NCBI GenBank assembly: GCA_022478985.1
Contig: JAKSZP010014469.1
Coordinates: 186,001-250,000 of the forward strand
DNA length: 64,000 bases
Reading direction: 5' to 3'
Source of the DNA: Massospora cicadina
Lineage: Eukaryota > Entomophthoromycota > Entomophthoromycetes > Entomophthorales > Entomophthoraceae
This document shows positions 42,830 to 53,435 of this stretch, one piece after another. How positions within the stretch are numbered: the stretch's first letter is position 1; every line of letters begins with the position of its first letter. The notes beneath the pieces are model-generated. The model had not been told where the DNA came from. It saw nothing but the letters and a program-made list of their open reading frames with translations, and did not search any database. Position numbers and translations under genes: made by a program.

Positions 42830-44165
42830 AGGCCACACTCAGGGATGTTAGATAATTTTGATGGTTTTATTTGTCAGCGCTTAAATTTCCATAGAGGAAC
42901 TGACCTCTAAGAATTGCTGGGGTAGCTGGCTAAATATTAAATAAGAAAACTGAAGATCTTTATTTCTTTGAATAGAAAGAGGTACATTGACTTCTGCTGG
43001 GTCAGCTAACACAAAACGTCATGAGGTTCTGGGAATAAAACTACTGCTAGAATAATGGTCTTGAAGCACTTGAGTGTTTTCAGCATAGGGAGTCACTTGC
43101 CCTATACCAACTGATCTTTTGCTGACCTACATAGGAAGATGCGACAAGTGTCTACAGTATGGTTGTTTATCTTGCAAAAATTGCAGTAAAATTTGGGGGT
43201 AGGTGACCTGGGGGTGTAACCGCTAGCAATTGAGGCTGAGGCATGTTATTATTATTAAAACGATTTGGCCCAGTAAGTTTGAGTAGGTCAGCCAGTAATC
43301 TCCAAAATGGCTTCAATATAGAGGAGAGACGTCAAGTTATACTTCACCGTTTAAGATAAAGCATAATGTTGGGCATAATAAACGCCAAAAACAAGGCATC
43401 AATAGCGTCATCTAAAGTAAGATATATTCCTCTGACCAACGTTTAAGCCTCAAGGTAAAAACGATGGGAAAACTCAGTGGCGGCTTCTACCTGATTAAGG
43501 CTTATACCCATAAAAGGTTGCTTTATTGTATAAAGTTAAGTTGCTTACAAATTCCCAAAGCAAGGCAGTCTTGGCGTCATCTCAAGTCCAGAAAAGCATT
43601 AGAAGAGGTAATATAATGTCTTAAGTTAGATGACTAAGACAGTTAGTTAGGATTTTAGATTTTTGGTGTCAGTGGCTTCCTCCAAAACACTTTCATAACA
43701 AAATATGAAAGAGAAGATGCTCCCTTTGCCTGGGAAGTACTTATCTTTAGACGACGGGGTGAACATGCCACTGGAGGGGTTAACGGCCAAGCAATGTTAA
43801 ATGACACTGGGAAGACGTTTTTCGTTTTAAGAGGATCTGATATCGGTGAAAGATTCATAAGGATGGAGGGCGTCCACTTTATTTTGTAAGGCATTGATAT
43901 AATCAATTATTGAATCCACTCAATCATGGGTGGCACAAAGGGCCAATTTTGTGGTGACAAGATGGGTTAACTGCTGAATTTTACTTTTAAGCTCAGCAGT
44001 CACATCACAAAGCTCAAGTTGCCGTTGCTCAAGATGAGAATTATTAGCTCCATTTCATAAAAAAGCGTGTAATTTTTCCAAGAGTTTAAGGAAGTCCTGA
44101 TATGAAGAGGATATGATGGTGAATCATTCATATTAATAGTAGTTGTACCACAAACTCAGGGTAAA
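42830..44165 (-). pseudogene. Element F gag remnant
   Basis: The minus strand begins after the primer-binding-like site. It shows a helix-rich part CDVTAELKSKIQQLTHLVTT and DSIIDYINALQNKVDALHPY (around 43880-44000), then the frame 43655-43906, a broken capsid-like part, and an intact CCHC knuckle at 43144-43185. Gag runs into the protease at about 42800. Many stops are present. Confidence 0.65.
43144..43185 (-). other. Intact CCHC zinc knuckle of element F
   Basis: The minus-strand codons read CNFCKINNHTVDTC, an exact CX2CX4HX4C motif, at the nucleocapsid position of gag. Confidence 0.9.
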
Positions 44166-44182
44166 CCTAACAGGGAGCACCA
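44164..44182 (-). other. Primer-binding-like site of element F
   Basis: On the minus strand TGGTGCTCCCTGTTAGG begins four bases after the LTR end. The TGGTGCT core equals that of elements B and J. Confidence 0.6.
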
Positions 44183-44186
44183 GTTT

Positions 44187-45240
44187 TGTCAGGACTAAAG
44201 GGTTCTTACCACTTGTACCATTTATTTTTAAGACCAATGTTGGGAAGTTGATATGACTGGATGATACACTACACATATCAGCGGATTGGAGTGGGAATCA
44301 AAACAAGTCTTGAGATTGATGGAAAAGGTATATGAAAAGTAATTGATCAAAGTGGTGCCCATTTGGTGAATTGAGGGAAAGTGTGCCGAGATTTTGCAAT
44401 AGATAAGAACTTCTAGAAAAGGGAAAACGAATAGAAGACTAACAAGCTGAGGATACATCTGGCTTGGGGAGCCAAGATTTAAAGAGTTGAATGGAGGATT
44501 GAAGAGGTTCTTTTCTGTGAGTAGATTGTTGCATATAAGTCTGCGATTAGTAGAAGATTAATAAAGGTCAAATAGGGGCGATTGCTCCATATATAATTTA
44601 TTGGGTTTTATTGAAGTCAGCGATCTTCATATCATTTGATTTGGTTGCTCAGTGGTTAATACCCCTAGCAAACTGAGTTGGCAGAATCAAGACTTTACGC
44701 CAAGAATTAACAATCAGGAAACCTGAAGTTCCAAGGCGCTGATTTTTTGTTAATTGCATTCCTTGTTCAGAAAGTCTTTATCCAGGTTAACGTCCCTGGA
44801 GTTGTAATCCTTAACTTTTCTTTCGTCCCTAATGAAAATTAGAGGAAGTCTAATTTTAACTTAAAATGGAAAAGTGGAGAGTACTATTTATTTGCTTAAA
44901 ATAGAAATTATAAGTGAGATCAGGGAGGTTGCTTGGTCCATTTCAAAGCGGTCCAAGATAAGATCTATAATTGGTACAAAATAGGGTATTCTGCAGCAGA
45001 CTTAGTCATCTCAGTCAAAATAGGATTTGCTTACCACATAAATTGTGTTTGACCCCAATACTAGGGGGTTTTGAGCGAGTAATATGTGATTGCATTAATT
45101 GGGGATTGTCCCCAATGTCAAGAAGGCTGGAAATTCGTTAGGATTATCCCAGATATTGGTTTCAGCTATTTTTGACAGCTTAGGTTCAATTTCTGTCATC
45201 TACCTCATCCAAATCTCCAATTCAGGTAATAATCCTGAAA
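44187..45240 (-). repeat. 5' LTR of element F, interrupted by a solo LTR
   Basis: It matches the 3' LTR at both ends (TGTCAGGACTAAAG... and ...AATCTCCAATT..AATCCTGAAA on the plus strand). Taking out 44238-44717 leaves about 574 bp, in line with 572 bp for the other LTR. Confidence 0.85.
44238..44712 (+). mobile_element. Solo LTR inserted in the 5' LTR of element F
   Basis: The 475-bp segment has TG...CA ends (TGTTGGGAAGTTGATATGAC to GAATTAACA) and is absent from the other LTR of F. It resembles the element B LTR (GATATGACTGGA near its start, GGGGCGATTGCTCC and TTGCTCAGTGGTT near its end). The flanking ACCAA and ATCAG are an imperfect duplication. It is therefore younger than F. Confidence 0.75.
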
Positions 45241-45480
45241 ATCACAATGAGATATCCAAATCAACATTAATTCCTAAGGCCTACACTTTGACCTCCACCT
45301 GATGATCTCATGTTCAGGTTCTTGAGAATAAAAAAAATCCAAAACCCTGATGCTCATATTATAATGGATTTTGTTATATTGCCAAAAATTATAGGAAATG
45401 ATGTTCAGAGGAGGTGGAAAAGGTCAGTCACCATAAAGAAAGAGGCGCTTCATGCTGACATCCTATAACGCTTAAATAAG
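45241..45480 (+). pseudogene. Element G gag end with mutated zinc knuckle
   Basis: The codons at 45351-45392 read CSYYNGFCYIAKNY, which fits CX2CX4HX4C except that Cys, His and Cys ligands have each become Tyr. Each change is a single transition (TGY to TAY, CAY to TAY). The rest of gag to the left is missing because the LTR of element F ends at 45240. Confidence 0.55.
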
Positions 45481-45629
45481 TTAACTTATCATACCAAACC
45501 TGATGTTGTCATGCCTATGAGGATAAATTGGTTGCTTCTGATGATAAAGAGTTTGATACTAATTACTATTCTTTCAAATACTTGCCTATGTTTCTCACTT
45601 TTCCCCCTCAGAATGGACGCTTGGTGACT

Positions 45630-46030
45630 CAAGCTGCTTTTTGGCCCACAAATTTTATTCCACGCTTTATTGACAGTGTCTCCACTCATTATTGTTAATT
45701 CCTTTAAATTAATGAAGCGCATTAGAATTGATCCTGACTTACCTTAAATATGGATTATAGGGCTGTACCTCAATGTACTCATTATTTAGGAGATTAGTCA
45801 TCATTACCTAATTAGTTCAAGAAATTGGTTTATCCACCGCGTCCATCTCTTTAAATTAGCCTGGTTACAATCTTCTCTTAATAACAACTTATCCATGACT
45901 ACTCCGCCATAAAACATCATAATAGTGGATATCATTCTATTTTAGGACATGGGGTGCCATTGGTTAGAGACTTCTTTAGAGCTAAAATTAAAAAAGAGCT
46001 TAGACCTCTTACTAGAAAAAGATCAGCTTG
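45630..46030 (+). pseudogene. Element G retropepsin remnant
   Basis: One frame gives RFIDSVSTHYC and another IIVNSFKLMKRIRIDPDLP; together they resemble IIDTGTPVNIVSTKLMAKLT of element B with a frameshift. The Asp-Ser-Gly third residue is Val. A later stretch SILGHGVPLVRDFFRAKIKK may be the second psi-loop region. The call depends on order in the element as much as on sequence. Confidence 0.5.
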
Positions 46031-46139
46031 ATTGACTATTTAGCATGTGAGTGGCTCCCAAGTGCAATTACCGTCTCATATTTTGGCTGGCATGAGGGCG
46101 TCTCTCTACTAACCAAAGTCCATCTTAATCCCTCCCAAG

Positions 46140-46370
46140 TAAAGTCATCATCAACACCAGGGTCCGTTTAATATTCCTCCAACACATCTAATGGAAATAC
46201 AAGGGAATTGGATCCCGTCTGCAAAGGAAGTCCTGATTTTACCAGGACTTTTAGATCCCACTTATGATGATCCTATAATAGTATTATAAAAACTAACTAG
46301 TTTACCCAGGACGGTGGGTCATAAAATAGGTCATTTTTGCTTTTCTATTGCTTGTGGAGAAGCTCTATAG
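46140..46370 (+). pseudogene. dUTPase-like domain between protease and RT, element G
   Basis: The frame reads IPPTHLMEIQGNWIPSAKEV, LILPGLLDPTYDDPIIVL, a stop, then KLTSLPRTVGHKIGHFCF. It fits GVIDPDYxGxIxVLLxNxTxxPxxIxxGxRIxQxxF of dUTPases, keeps the Asp of the motif (LLDPTY), and matches GILDPSYRKPKYILLGNLT of element F at the same position of pol. Only one stop interrupts it. Confidence 0.58.
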
Positions 46371-46639
46371 CATTTGTTCTTTTGGGAGCATGAGAGACTA
46401 TAAAGACTTTTACATTGGTAGACATGGCGGAGACTTAAACTGGGGTTTAATTAACTAAGAGCAGCAAACTTAGGTTAATCTGTCGCAAAAAATACTCTGG
46501 CCTTTCTTTGACCTCTGACTATTATTTTAAAAATTATTGAAGGTTATTTTAAATCATGTTAAACTGTAAGTAAAAACGTATCCTGTACCACCCTTAATGA
46601 AAGAGCAAAGTCAAAAATCCCAGATGGATGCTGAACCTA

Positions 46640-47130
46640 AACATTTATTAGAACCTTAATATCTGGTGCTATCTTGTAGTCCTGGGCTTCCCCTCCCTTG
46701 CTGGTCCAAAAGAAAGATGGTAGACATAAGGTGGTGATGAATTAACACAGGCTTAACATTTACTAAAAATCATAATTACCCACTACCTGGATTGAAGACT
46801 CTCTCCAATTAAAAGCGCTGGGTCCTAATACATTTCTTTTAGGTATCTGACCATAGGTACAAATGTAAAGCTTTCATCTGAAGAAAAATTAAATTGAACT
46901 CTTATCAGTGTTGAAGTTTTTTGTGCCAAACAGGATCCCAATGGCTTTGTAATGCACCCACTACATTTAATGGCCATGGACGGAATCCTTAAAGTATTGA
47001 ATTATTTTGCGTCATAGTCTATCAAGATAATATTATGGTATTTTAAAGGCATTTGACTGTCACCTGGATCACCTCATGGAGGTGTTTGCCGCCTCTGAAA
47101 GTCCTCTATTATTCTCAAGCTTTTAAAATG
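46640..47130 (+). pseudogene. Element G reverse transcriptase
   Basis: Visible pieces are KKDGRHKVVMN-stop-HRLN, then KIIITHYLD (YPLP-like region), then after shifts NGFVMHPLHLMAMDGILKVL and NAPTTFN-like wording, and the active-site region YQDNIMVF near 47024-47047. The active-site motif is YQDN, so the second Asp is Asn. The domain is heavily frameshifted. Confidence 0.7.
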
Positions 47131-47289
47131 CTCCATAATCCAATATGAAATAAGATTACTTTGACATAAGGTCACAAAACAGGGAATCCAACCTATTTCA
47201 GATAAGCCTGATGCTAGCTAAGGTTCTTCGCCACAAAGCCTGAGAGTATCCAAATATACCTGGCAACTGCAGGAAACTATTTCTATTTA

Positions 47290-47780
47290 TCTCTTCAGTT
47301 TGCTAAGCTGGATGAACCTCTAGTTTATCTCTTGAAAAATAAGATCCCCCTATAAAATGAGACCTGAACAGGAAAGGCTTTTAAATATGCAAGCCGCCTC
47401 TGTGCTAAACCTATCCTAGTCCATCTGCATTTGATCACCATTTTCCATTATTCACAAATGCTAGTGACGTGGTAGTTCGAGCAATCTTAGATCATGATGA
47501 AGTTTAAGATGACCATCCTAGGAGCCTAATTTAGTGAGACCTTACTTAAGTCCAAGAAAAACCATAGGGTTATTGATTGAGAGTGCCTAGCTGTACTACT
47601 GGTAGTAGAACATCTACAACAATACTGTATGAACCCCATCTTATGTTTATCACTGACCGCTTTTTGCTTCATTAATTAAAGCTGATTAAGGACCCTGACG
47701 AATGATTGGCAAGATGAGTCTTACACTTGAATGATTACGCTCTATTATCATTCATCAATAAGTGCAATTCTCCAAAGTGT
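47290..47780 (+). pseudogene. Element G RNase H remnant
   Basis: Pieces in order: FAKLDEPLVYLLKNK (connection), AFKYASRLCAKPILVHLHLI, HYSQMLVTW, then KNHRVID-stop-ECLAVLLVVEHLQQY (KECLAVVxAxxxWRxY) and SLTAFCFIN (TDHxxL). The order and spacing fit a Gypsy RNase H between RT and integrase. Confidence 0.65.
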
Positions 47781-48322
47781 AGATGACTGTCAAGGATGCC
47801 AATACTGGCTGCATTCAATCCTGAAGAAGAATGTGTGTACAATCTAATTGTACGGCCAGAAAGTGATATTTGGAAGTTCCTGAGGTTCAAGATGAGTTTC
47901 AAAAACATGACCAGAGATAAGACTAAGATCCAAAAGGGAATTATATACAAGAAATTATATAGGAAGTATTTTCCATCTATGCCCTTCCTCAAAAAGTTTG
48001 ATCTCATCAACAAAGGTCATTTAAAAGTGGAACATGGAGCTGTGTGGAAGAAATTTAAGTGGTTAAGAAAACGGTGATACTTGGATTTTTTTTGATAACA
48101 TTCAAGAAGTAATCAAGGCCTTCTTATCTTGCATAAATCAAAATAGCCAGCCCTAGATATCACCATCAAGTCGTGGCTCCATTGATCATTTTTCAATATT
48201 ATTAGTATTGATATAGTGGGTTCATTACCCACTTGATTACATGAGCATAAATATCCTTCTATCCATATATCATTAACCAATTAGAGTGCGGACCAAATGG
48301 AACTTTTCAGTATCTGTTTTCA
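47781..48322 (+). pseudogene. Element G integrase, first part
   Basis: The frame 47796-48077 carries KFDLINKGHLKVEHGAVWKK, FKWLRKR, then YLDFFDNIQEVIKAFLSCIN, the HHCC zinc module with one Cys replaced. IISIDIVGSLPT (first catalytic Asp) follows at about 48200. The frame then loses similarity where the non-coding terminal-repeat element begins, and continues at about 50372. Confidence 0.72.
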
Positions 48323-48332
48323 ATATTCCTTA

Positions 48333-49020
48333 TGTTTGGCGCCATTAAACGACGCCAGAATAAGTCCAACTCTGAGGCGAACTAAAGAAGGAAGAATTTG
48401 ACCTAAAAGGCTTCTAACCCACCTTACCTATTGAATTAGGGAAACTTAAACTTAGAAAAAGAACAGCATGCAATAGAGGTTTCCAACCTTTGAAATAACC
48501 TTTATCACATATCTTTTTAACATACATTAGCTTGAGACATTAAAACCTGAACATTGAAAAAACCAAGTAAGCGAGTTTGCAAACCCCCAAATTAACTTTT
48601 ATTGTAAAATTTTTATAATAAAGTGACAATCAAAATCATTCCTGGCATTCTATGGTGTTGCAAACACAACAAAAAAACAAAGCAACTGGGAGTAGCCAAT
48701 GTCCATAGAGCTTAAGTTTTTGTTTCTGTGACAAAAACTTGTTGCACCGCAGCTGCCAAGTAAGGAATGAGAGATGGCTTATGCAACCAAGGAAAATCAA
48801 AAATCCAAACTAATGTTTGTAATAACACAGGCTCAGCCTTTAGAGGTCGCACTTTGGGGATCCCTAAGACATACTTTGGGTTTTTAAAGCCTAAAGAATA
48901 GCTTTGGAAGGGCGCATCCCTAATGACAAGCTGACTTCATTCAGAAATCCCTAAGCAATTTTGACTCAGGATTTGAATTATTTTTTCTGAGTCAAAGATG
49001 TAACAATTAGTCAAACCATA
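48333..49020. repeat. Left terminal repeat of the non-coding element
   Basis: Matches 49651-50361, with shared blocks GACAATCRA..ATTCCTGRCATT, ACTTGTTGCACCGC and CCAAGGAAAATCAAAA. Each repeat also seems to contain a ~115-bp unit twice in tandem (starting about 48425 and 48540). Confidence 0.7.
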
Positions 49021-49650
49021 TCGTCACATCAACCCTTGTTAAATAAAATCCTTTTATAAGAGGATCTCCAAAGCAGGAGGCCTCTGCCATATGTGATTCT
49101 TGGGGTGAGTTACTTAGAGCTTCAAAAAAGTTAGCAAGAATAAATTTCAGGTCCCTTATGGTAAGGGAAACCTGGTGGGAGAAAATTGGGACTGGGCTGC
49201 TGGAATCAGTCCACCAGATGCAGGAGAGAACCCAGTGCTTGGCTGGAGTTCATTCCCCTCTCACGCTTCCATTAGTGATGGTTTTACCATCTCACCCAGG
49301 AAGGTACTGTCAACAACATGAAAATGAGATAGATGTGTTACATCACGTCCACATGGCTGCATTTACACAAAGCGAAATGTTTGATAGTGAGTCAGTTTTA
49401 TAGGCAAGGTTCCCTTGGTGTCCTCCAATCCTCAGGTGAGGGGAGGATCAACTGGAATTATAAACCCACCATCACCTTGGTTCCAGGGCTAGACATCAGT
49501 AACAGCACCCTACAGTGTTGGCTGCCTGACAACCAAGACCCAAGATAACATTGAGTTTGGGAGAGTGGAGATCAGATTTAGACAATAAAAGGGTGAGTTT
49601 GGAATTATGTAATTAATGAACTGCCATTCTTCCATTTGCCTTATGTCTTA

Positions 49651-50361
49651 CGTTTGGCGTCTTAAAAAACGGCAAAGTATGTTCAATTGAGTTATACTAT
49701 AGATGTAAGCGTTAGATCCTAATGCCTTTAACCCATCTTAACCTCAGAGTTAAGGAAACACAAACGTGGAAAAATAATGACAGTACCATCTAGTACTAAA
49801 AAAGAAAAATAATGAAGTTAAGTGAGGCTGCCAACCTCCAAAGTAGCACTTATTATTTTCTTATCAAATTTGACTAGATAGACATCAAATCTCAAATGCA
49901 GAAAAAGAACAACAGGTAAGATAGGTTTCAAGCCCTTAAAGTAACCTTTTGTAATTTATTTACATAATAAAGTGGCAATCGACATTATTCCTGACATTTT
50001 CTGGTGTCGCAAACACAAGAAAATACGGTGCAACTGGTGAGGGCAATGCCCAAGAGCTCAAGACTTCTGTTCATGACTCAAACTTGTTGCACCGCGGATG
50101 CCAAGTATGTCATGAGAGGTGACCTAAGCAGCCAAGGAAAATCAAAATTCTAAAATGAGATTAAAAAGGCAAAGGCTACCTTTTTATGGTCTCCATTTTT
50201 GGAGCCCCAAGCCATAATTTAGGTTCTTTTGAGTCTAAAGGATAGCTTGGGAAGGGCGCAACCCTGTGCCAAACCAACCTAAGTCATAAATTCTCATGTG
50301 TTTTTAATTAAAAGCCGAAGATCTATACTCTGAGTCAAAAATGTGACAATTAGTAAAACCA
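49651..50361. repeat. Right terminal repeat of the non-coding element
   Basis: Counterpart of the left repeat, longer by a 35-bp micro-retroposon insertion (including its duplication) at 49781-49815. Confidence 0.7.
49769..49815 (+). mobile_element. Micro-retroposon (23 nt) with 12-bp target duplication
   Basis: GAAAAATAATGA occurs at 49769-49780 and 49804-49815. The 23 nt between end ACCATCTAGTACTAAAAAA, the same 3' end as the insertion at 16988-17030. The other terminal repeat lacks it, which shows it is an insertion. Confidence 0.72.
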
Positions 50362-50371
50362 TGAAATTACA

Positions 50372-51140
50372 GATAGAGGCATCTCTGTGCCATCTGCAAC
50401 TACCAAAGCTCCAGACTTTTTTTTCTACTAATTTGTTTTCACTAAGCGTAGCTTTCCCAAAACTTTACTTTTGGATAATGTAAACAGTTTTAAATCCCAG
50501 GTAGTCTAAGAGCTACCTCTTTAAATTGTTACAAAACAAAACTTCACTGTTACCCTTTATTCATCTTTTAATAGAACGGTAGAACGTGCTAATGAGACCT
50601 TAGTTTATACCATACAAAAAATGGCTGCCACTGATCCTATGCGCTGGAAACACTACTTAATCAGTTCCCTATTGGCTTATCAGATAAGCTATCATCAGTT
50701 AATTAAGGCGTCCTCCTTTGAAGCCCTATTTGAGCGTGTTATCCAGTTACAATCAGTTTTAGCATTTGGTGGACTCCTCAGTGTCCAAAAGCTCCAAACT
50801 AACAATGAGTACCTTGGCAGATTAATATATTTAACTTCAAGCCCTTGCTATTAATCGAATTATCTCACCTGCAAGTAAGGAAACAAGCCGCTCTAATGCT
50901 AGTAGGTCTCCTTGATAACCTTCCAATTGAGATATCTGGTTTTGTTTTATCACCATCAACTAGGAGTTCAGCAGAACAAACCCAATGGCTTTTTTCAGGC
51001 CCTACCGCGTATCCATGAGGTTAACTCTAGTTATTACATTGCTTATGTAAATCTGGGTATGGTGGTCAACTGAGTTCATTACTGTTTCTTATGGCCCTAT
51101 GCCCCATCAACAAGATCTTTAAAAAATTTCCAGGATTTTA
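50372..51140 (+). pseudogene. Element G integrase, second part
   Basis: The reading resumes with PSATTKAPDFFSTNLFSLSV, AFPKLYFWIM and NRTVERANETLVYTIQKMAA (the Glu of DD35E in ERANETL, about 50586), then DPMRWKHYLISSLLAYQISY. Near 50990 QWLFSGPYRVSMRL gives the GPY module. It completes the integrase started at 47781. Confidence 0.75.
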
Positions 51141-52479
51141 AATTTAAAGCAGGTAGAAAACGAAGTTTTTAATCAATTAATAACAAAATAATGATCAACT
51201 GAATGAAATTGGAATCAGAAAGTCCTAGTGATATAGAATCAGCTCATGCTGATAGATTTACCCCCAATGCAATTTGGACTTCCTTATCATATTTTTTCAA
51301 CTTGACCTGGAAGAATTAAATTGATGCGAGACTGGTATCAATGATGCTATAAATTTACAAAGACCCTAGATTATTAATCGCTTCAAAAGGGTGTAAAGAT
51401 CATAGTTAGGTAATAATAGTAATTACCCTCAGAGACGTTATCAGACCCATCTATTAACATTTACATTTGTAAATTACTTGAGGATGTTGAACTTTAACTT
51501 ACTTTCTTTAGCCTGCTCTTAATGTTCTCTTGTTATTTACAGCTTTGAGCCCTTCTTTTACCCTCTTCTGGCAGTCTACTATACTGACAATCCAAAGCCC
51601 TTTAGAGCCATAAAGTAATTCCTACAAGCTCTTAATTTGCATTCAACACCAGGTCACGTGAACATTCACCCCAGATTTTCTTTGAAAATATGAGGTTTCA
51701 ATTATCCACTAATGAAGGAGATCAAAACCTAACCAGAGTTATTGTCCATGAGTAAATTGGTCCTAACTTGGTACTACTGGTTAATTTGACTGCCAAAATG
51801 CTTATTGTGGGACTTAACACTACAATAGCATATGTACATCAGCTACATGTTAACAAGATATATAGTGTCTATAAGTTTAATTACAGCCATGATTTTAGCT
51901 TAAGGAACCTTCCACATTAATACTATTGATAATTTAGTTGAGTAATAATTTAATTTAAACAAAGGTCAAAGGTTGATGGGCTCTGAAGGAATATTCCAAT
52001 TTTGTATCCCACCTCCATATATGACTTTATCAGATGAAAGGGGTCGTAAATATTGTAGAAACATTTTATGATCCCTCATCCAAGTGTGACATTATCAGGA
52101 GAGAAATGTAGATTGTACTCAATTCACTACAGAGATCACTGATCTACAAATTAGATAGCTGGTACCATGTTAACGCTCATGGACATTACCTTACTTACCT
52201 TTTTTAGCACTAGTGGTGCACAACCCAAAAGGAGGAGCCGCCATGCATCCTTATTTGCAAATGGGCCAAACAAAAGGATTAATCGAAATAAAAAAGTTCC
52301 TAATATGACACCTCTTCTAACAGCCTAGGAAGCCATATCAGAAGGTGAGAAAGCTTTGGGGAAACTTTTGTCCAGTGCCGCTTTAGCTAGCGGACCATGG
52401 GACATTACCTCTCTTACTAGTTTGCAAAATTGATATGATCCACTGAGTAGTCATGAGCTTTTGATATGTTAATTTGATT
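51141..52479. other. Decayed sequence between elements G and H
   Basis: The part at 51230-51600 resembles 35540-35930. No domain is recognised in the rest; the beginning of element H (protease and linker) probably lies here in a form I cannot read. Confidence 0.35.
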
Positions 52480-53005
52480 AAATAAGGGCAGTTATCCATT
52501 GCCATGGATAATCATTAATTACGCCTCTTAGCTTTAGCTCAATAAATTTTGGAAATAAACCTTGCCAAAAGTATTCCATTTTGAGCTAGCCCCATAGAAT
52601 AGGCAAAATGCGCATTAAATTCTAATAAAGGACTATTTGATCTGACGAAGATTTTACAAGGGTATGCAATACCCTAGCCAACTTTCAACGAGCTTTGGAT
52701 GGGCTGTTGAGTGAATTGAAGTTATTATGCATATTAGTTTACCTTAACAACATCATGGTATTTTCCAAGACCTTTAATAAATATCTGTAGCACCTTTGTC
52801 AAGCCTTTAGTTGGCTAAAGCAGGCTTCCTTTATTTTCAAACCTTTTAAATGCTTTTTACTCAACCAAGATGGAGTTCCTTGGGATTAAATCACCAATAA
52901 TGGGATACAATCTTTTTAAGACAAGGTTAATGCAATTGAGAAAATGACTCCAATGCCTTGGAGACATACAGATGTTCCTTATGATGGTGAGGTAATAAGG
53001 ACAGT
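52480..53005 (+). pseudogene. Element H reverse transcriptase
   Basis: Pieces read IAMDNH then LRLLALAL, KCALNSNKGLFDLTKILQG, NFQRALDGLLSELKLLCILV, YLNNIMVFSKTFN, and FKPFKCFLLNQDGVPWD. The active-site motif is YLNN, with both Asp residues replaced by Asn. The order and spacing are those of Gypsy RT palm and thumb. Confidence 0.75.
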
Positions 53006-53435
53006 TCATCCTGCGCTTTTCTGACCTCACACAAGCCTTTGGTCTACCTTATATAACAAAAAGATCCTTTTAAATGGAAACCAAGAAAGGATCAGGAATT
53101 AACCTATTTAGTACCGCTTTGATTACCCAGCCTGTCCTTAAACATATGCTATATGATCAGCCCTTCTTGCTGTTTACTAATGCCATATATGTGGCTGTGG
53201 GGGTCATTCTTACCCACTTAAGTAAACTTCTAAGTAGAGCGACCAGTAACCTGTTTTGTTATATAACCATTCTAAGTCCAATTGGAACTATAGCATTACC
53301 AAACGACAATCCTTGGCTGTTCTCACAATTAAACATTTTTGGCCTTATTAATATGGAAAACACTTCATCATTTCATAATCATCCTTTCTCAGATGGCTCC
53401 AGAAGCTGAAGGATACAGATGGGAGGCTGGTAAAT
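53006..53435 (+). pseudogene. Element H connection and RNase H
   Basis: The frame 53074-53409 includes TQPVLKHMLYDQPFLLFTNA, IYVAVGVILTHLSK, the first RNase H strand with TNA in place of TDA, as in element F. Upstream the connection region is frameshifted. Later motifs are not clear. Confidence 0.65.

Larger units (their letters stand above)
38710..45240 (-). mobile_element. Element F: two-LTR Ty3/Gypsy retrotransposon, minus strand
   Basis: LTRs at 38710-39281 and 44187-45240 (the latter enlarged by a solo LTR) frame gag with an intact zinc knuckle, protease, dUTPase-like segment, RT with YFDD, RNase H and integrase, in Gypsy order on the minus strand. A primer-binding-like site and a polypurine tract are present. 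Stops and frameshifts are frequent, but this is the most complete element of the window after B and D. The bases next to the two outer LTR ends do not match, so no target duplication is visible. Confidence 0.88.
48323..50371 (+). mobile_element. Non-coding terminal-repeat element inside element G integrase
   Basis: Two direct repeats of about 0.7 kb (about 48333-49020 and 49651-50361) flank about 630 bp without any retroelement motif. Both repeats start near GTTTGGCGYC and end near ACAATTAGTMAAACCA. The whole separates the two halves of an integrase. It is best described as a non-autonomous LTR element of LARD/TRIM type. The strand is nominal. The exact ends and a target duplication could not be fixed. 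Confidence 0.65.
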
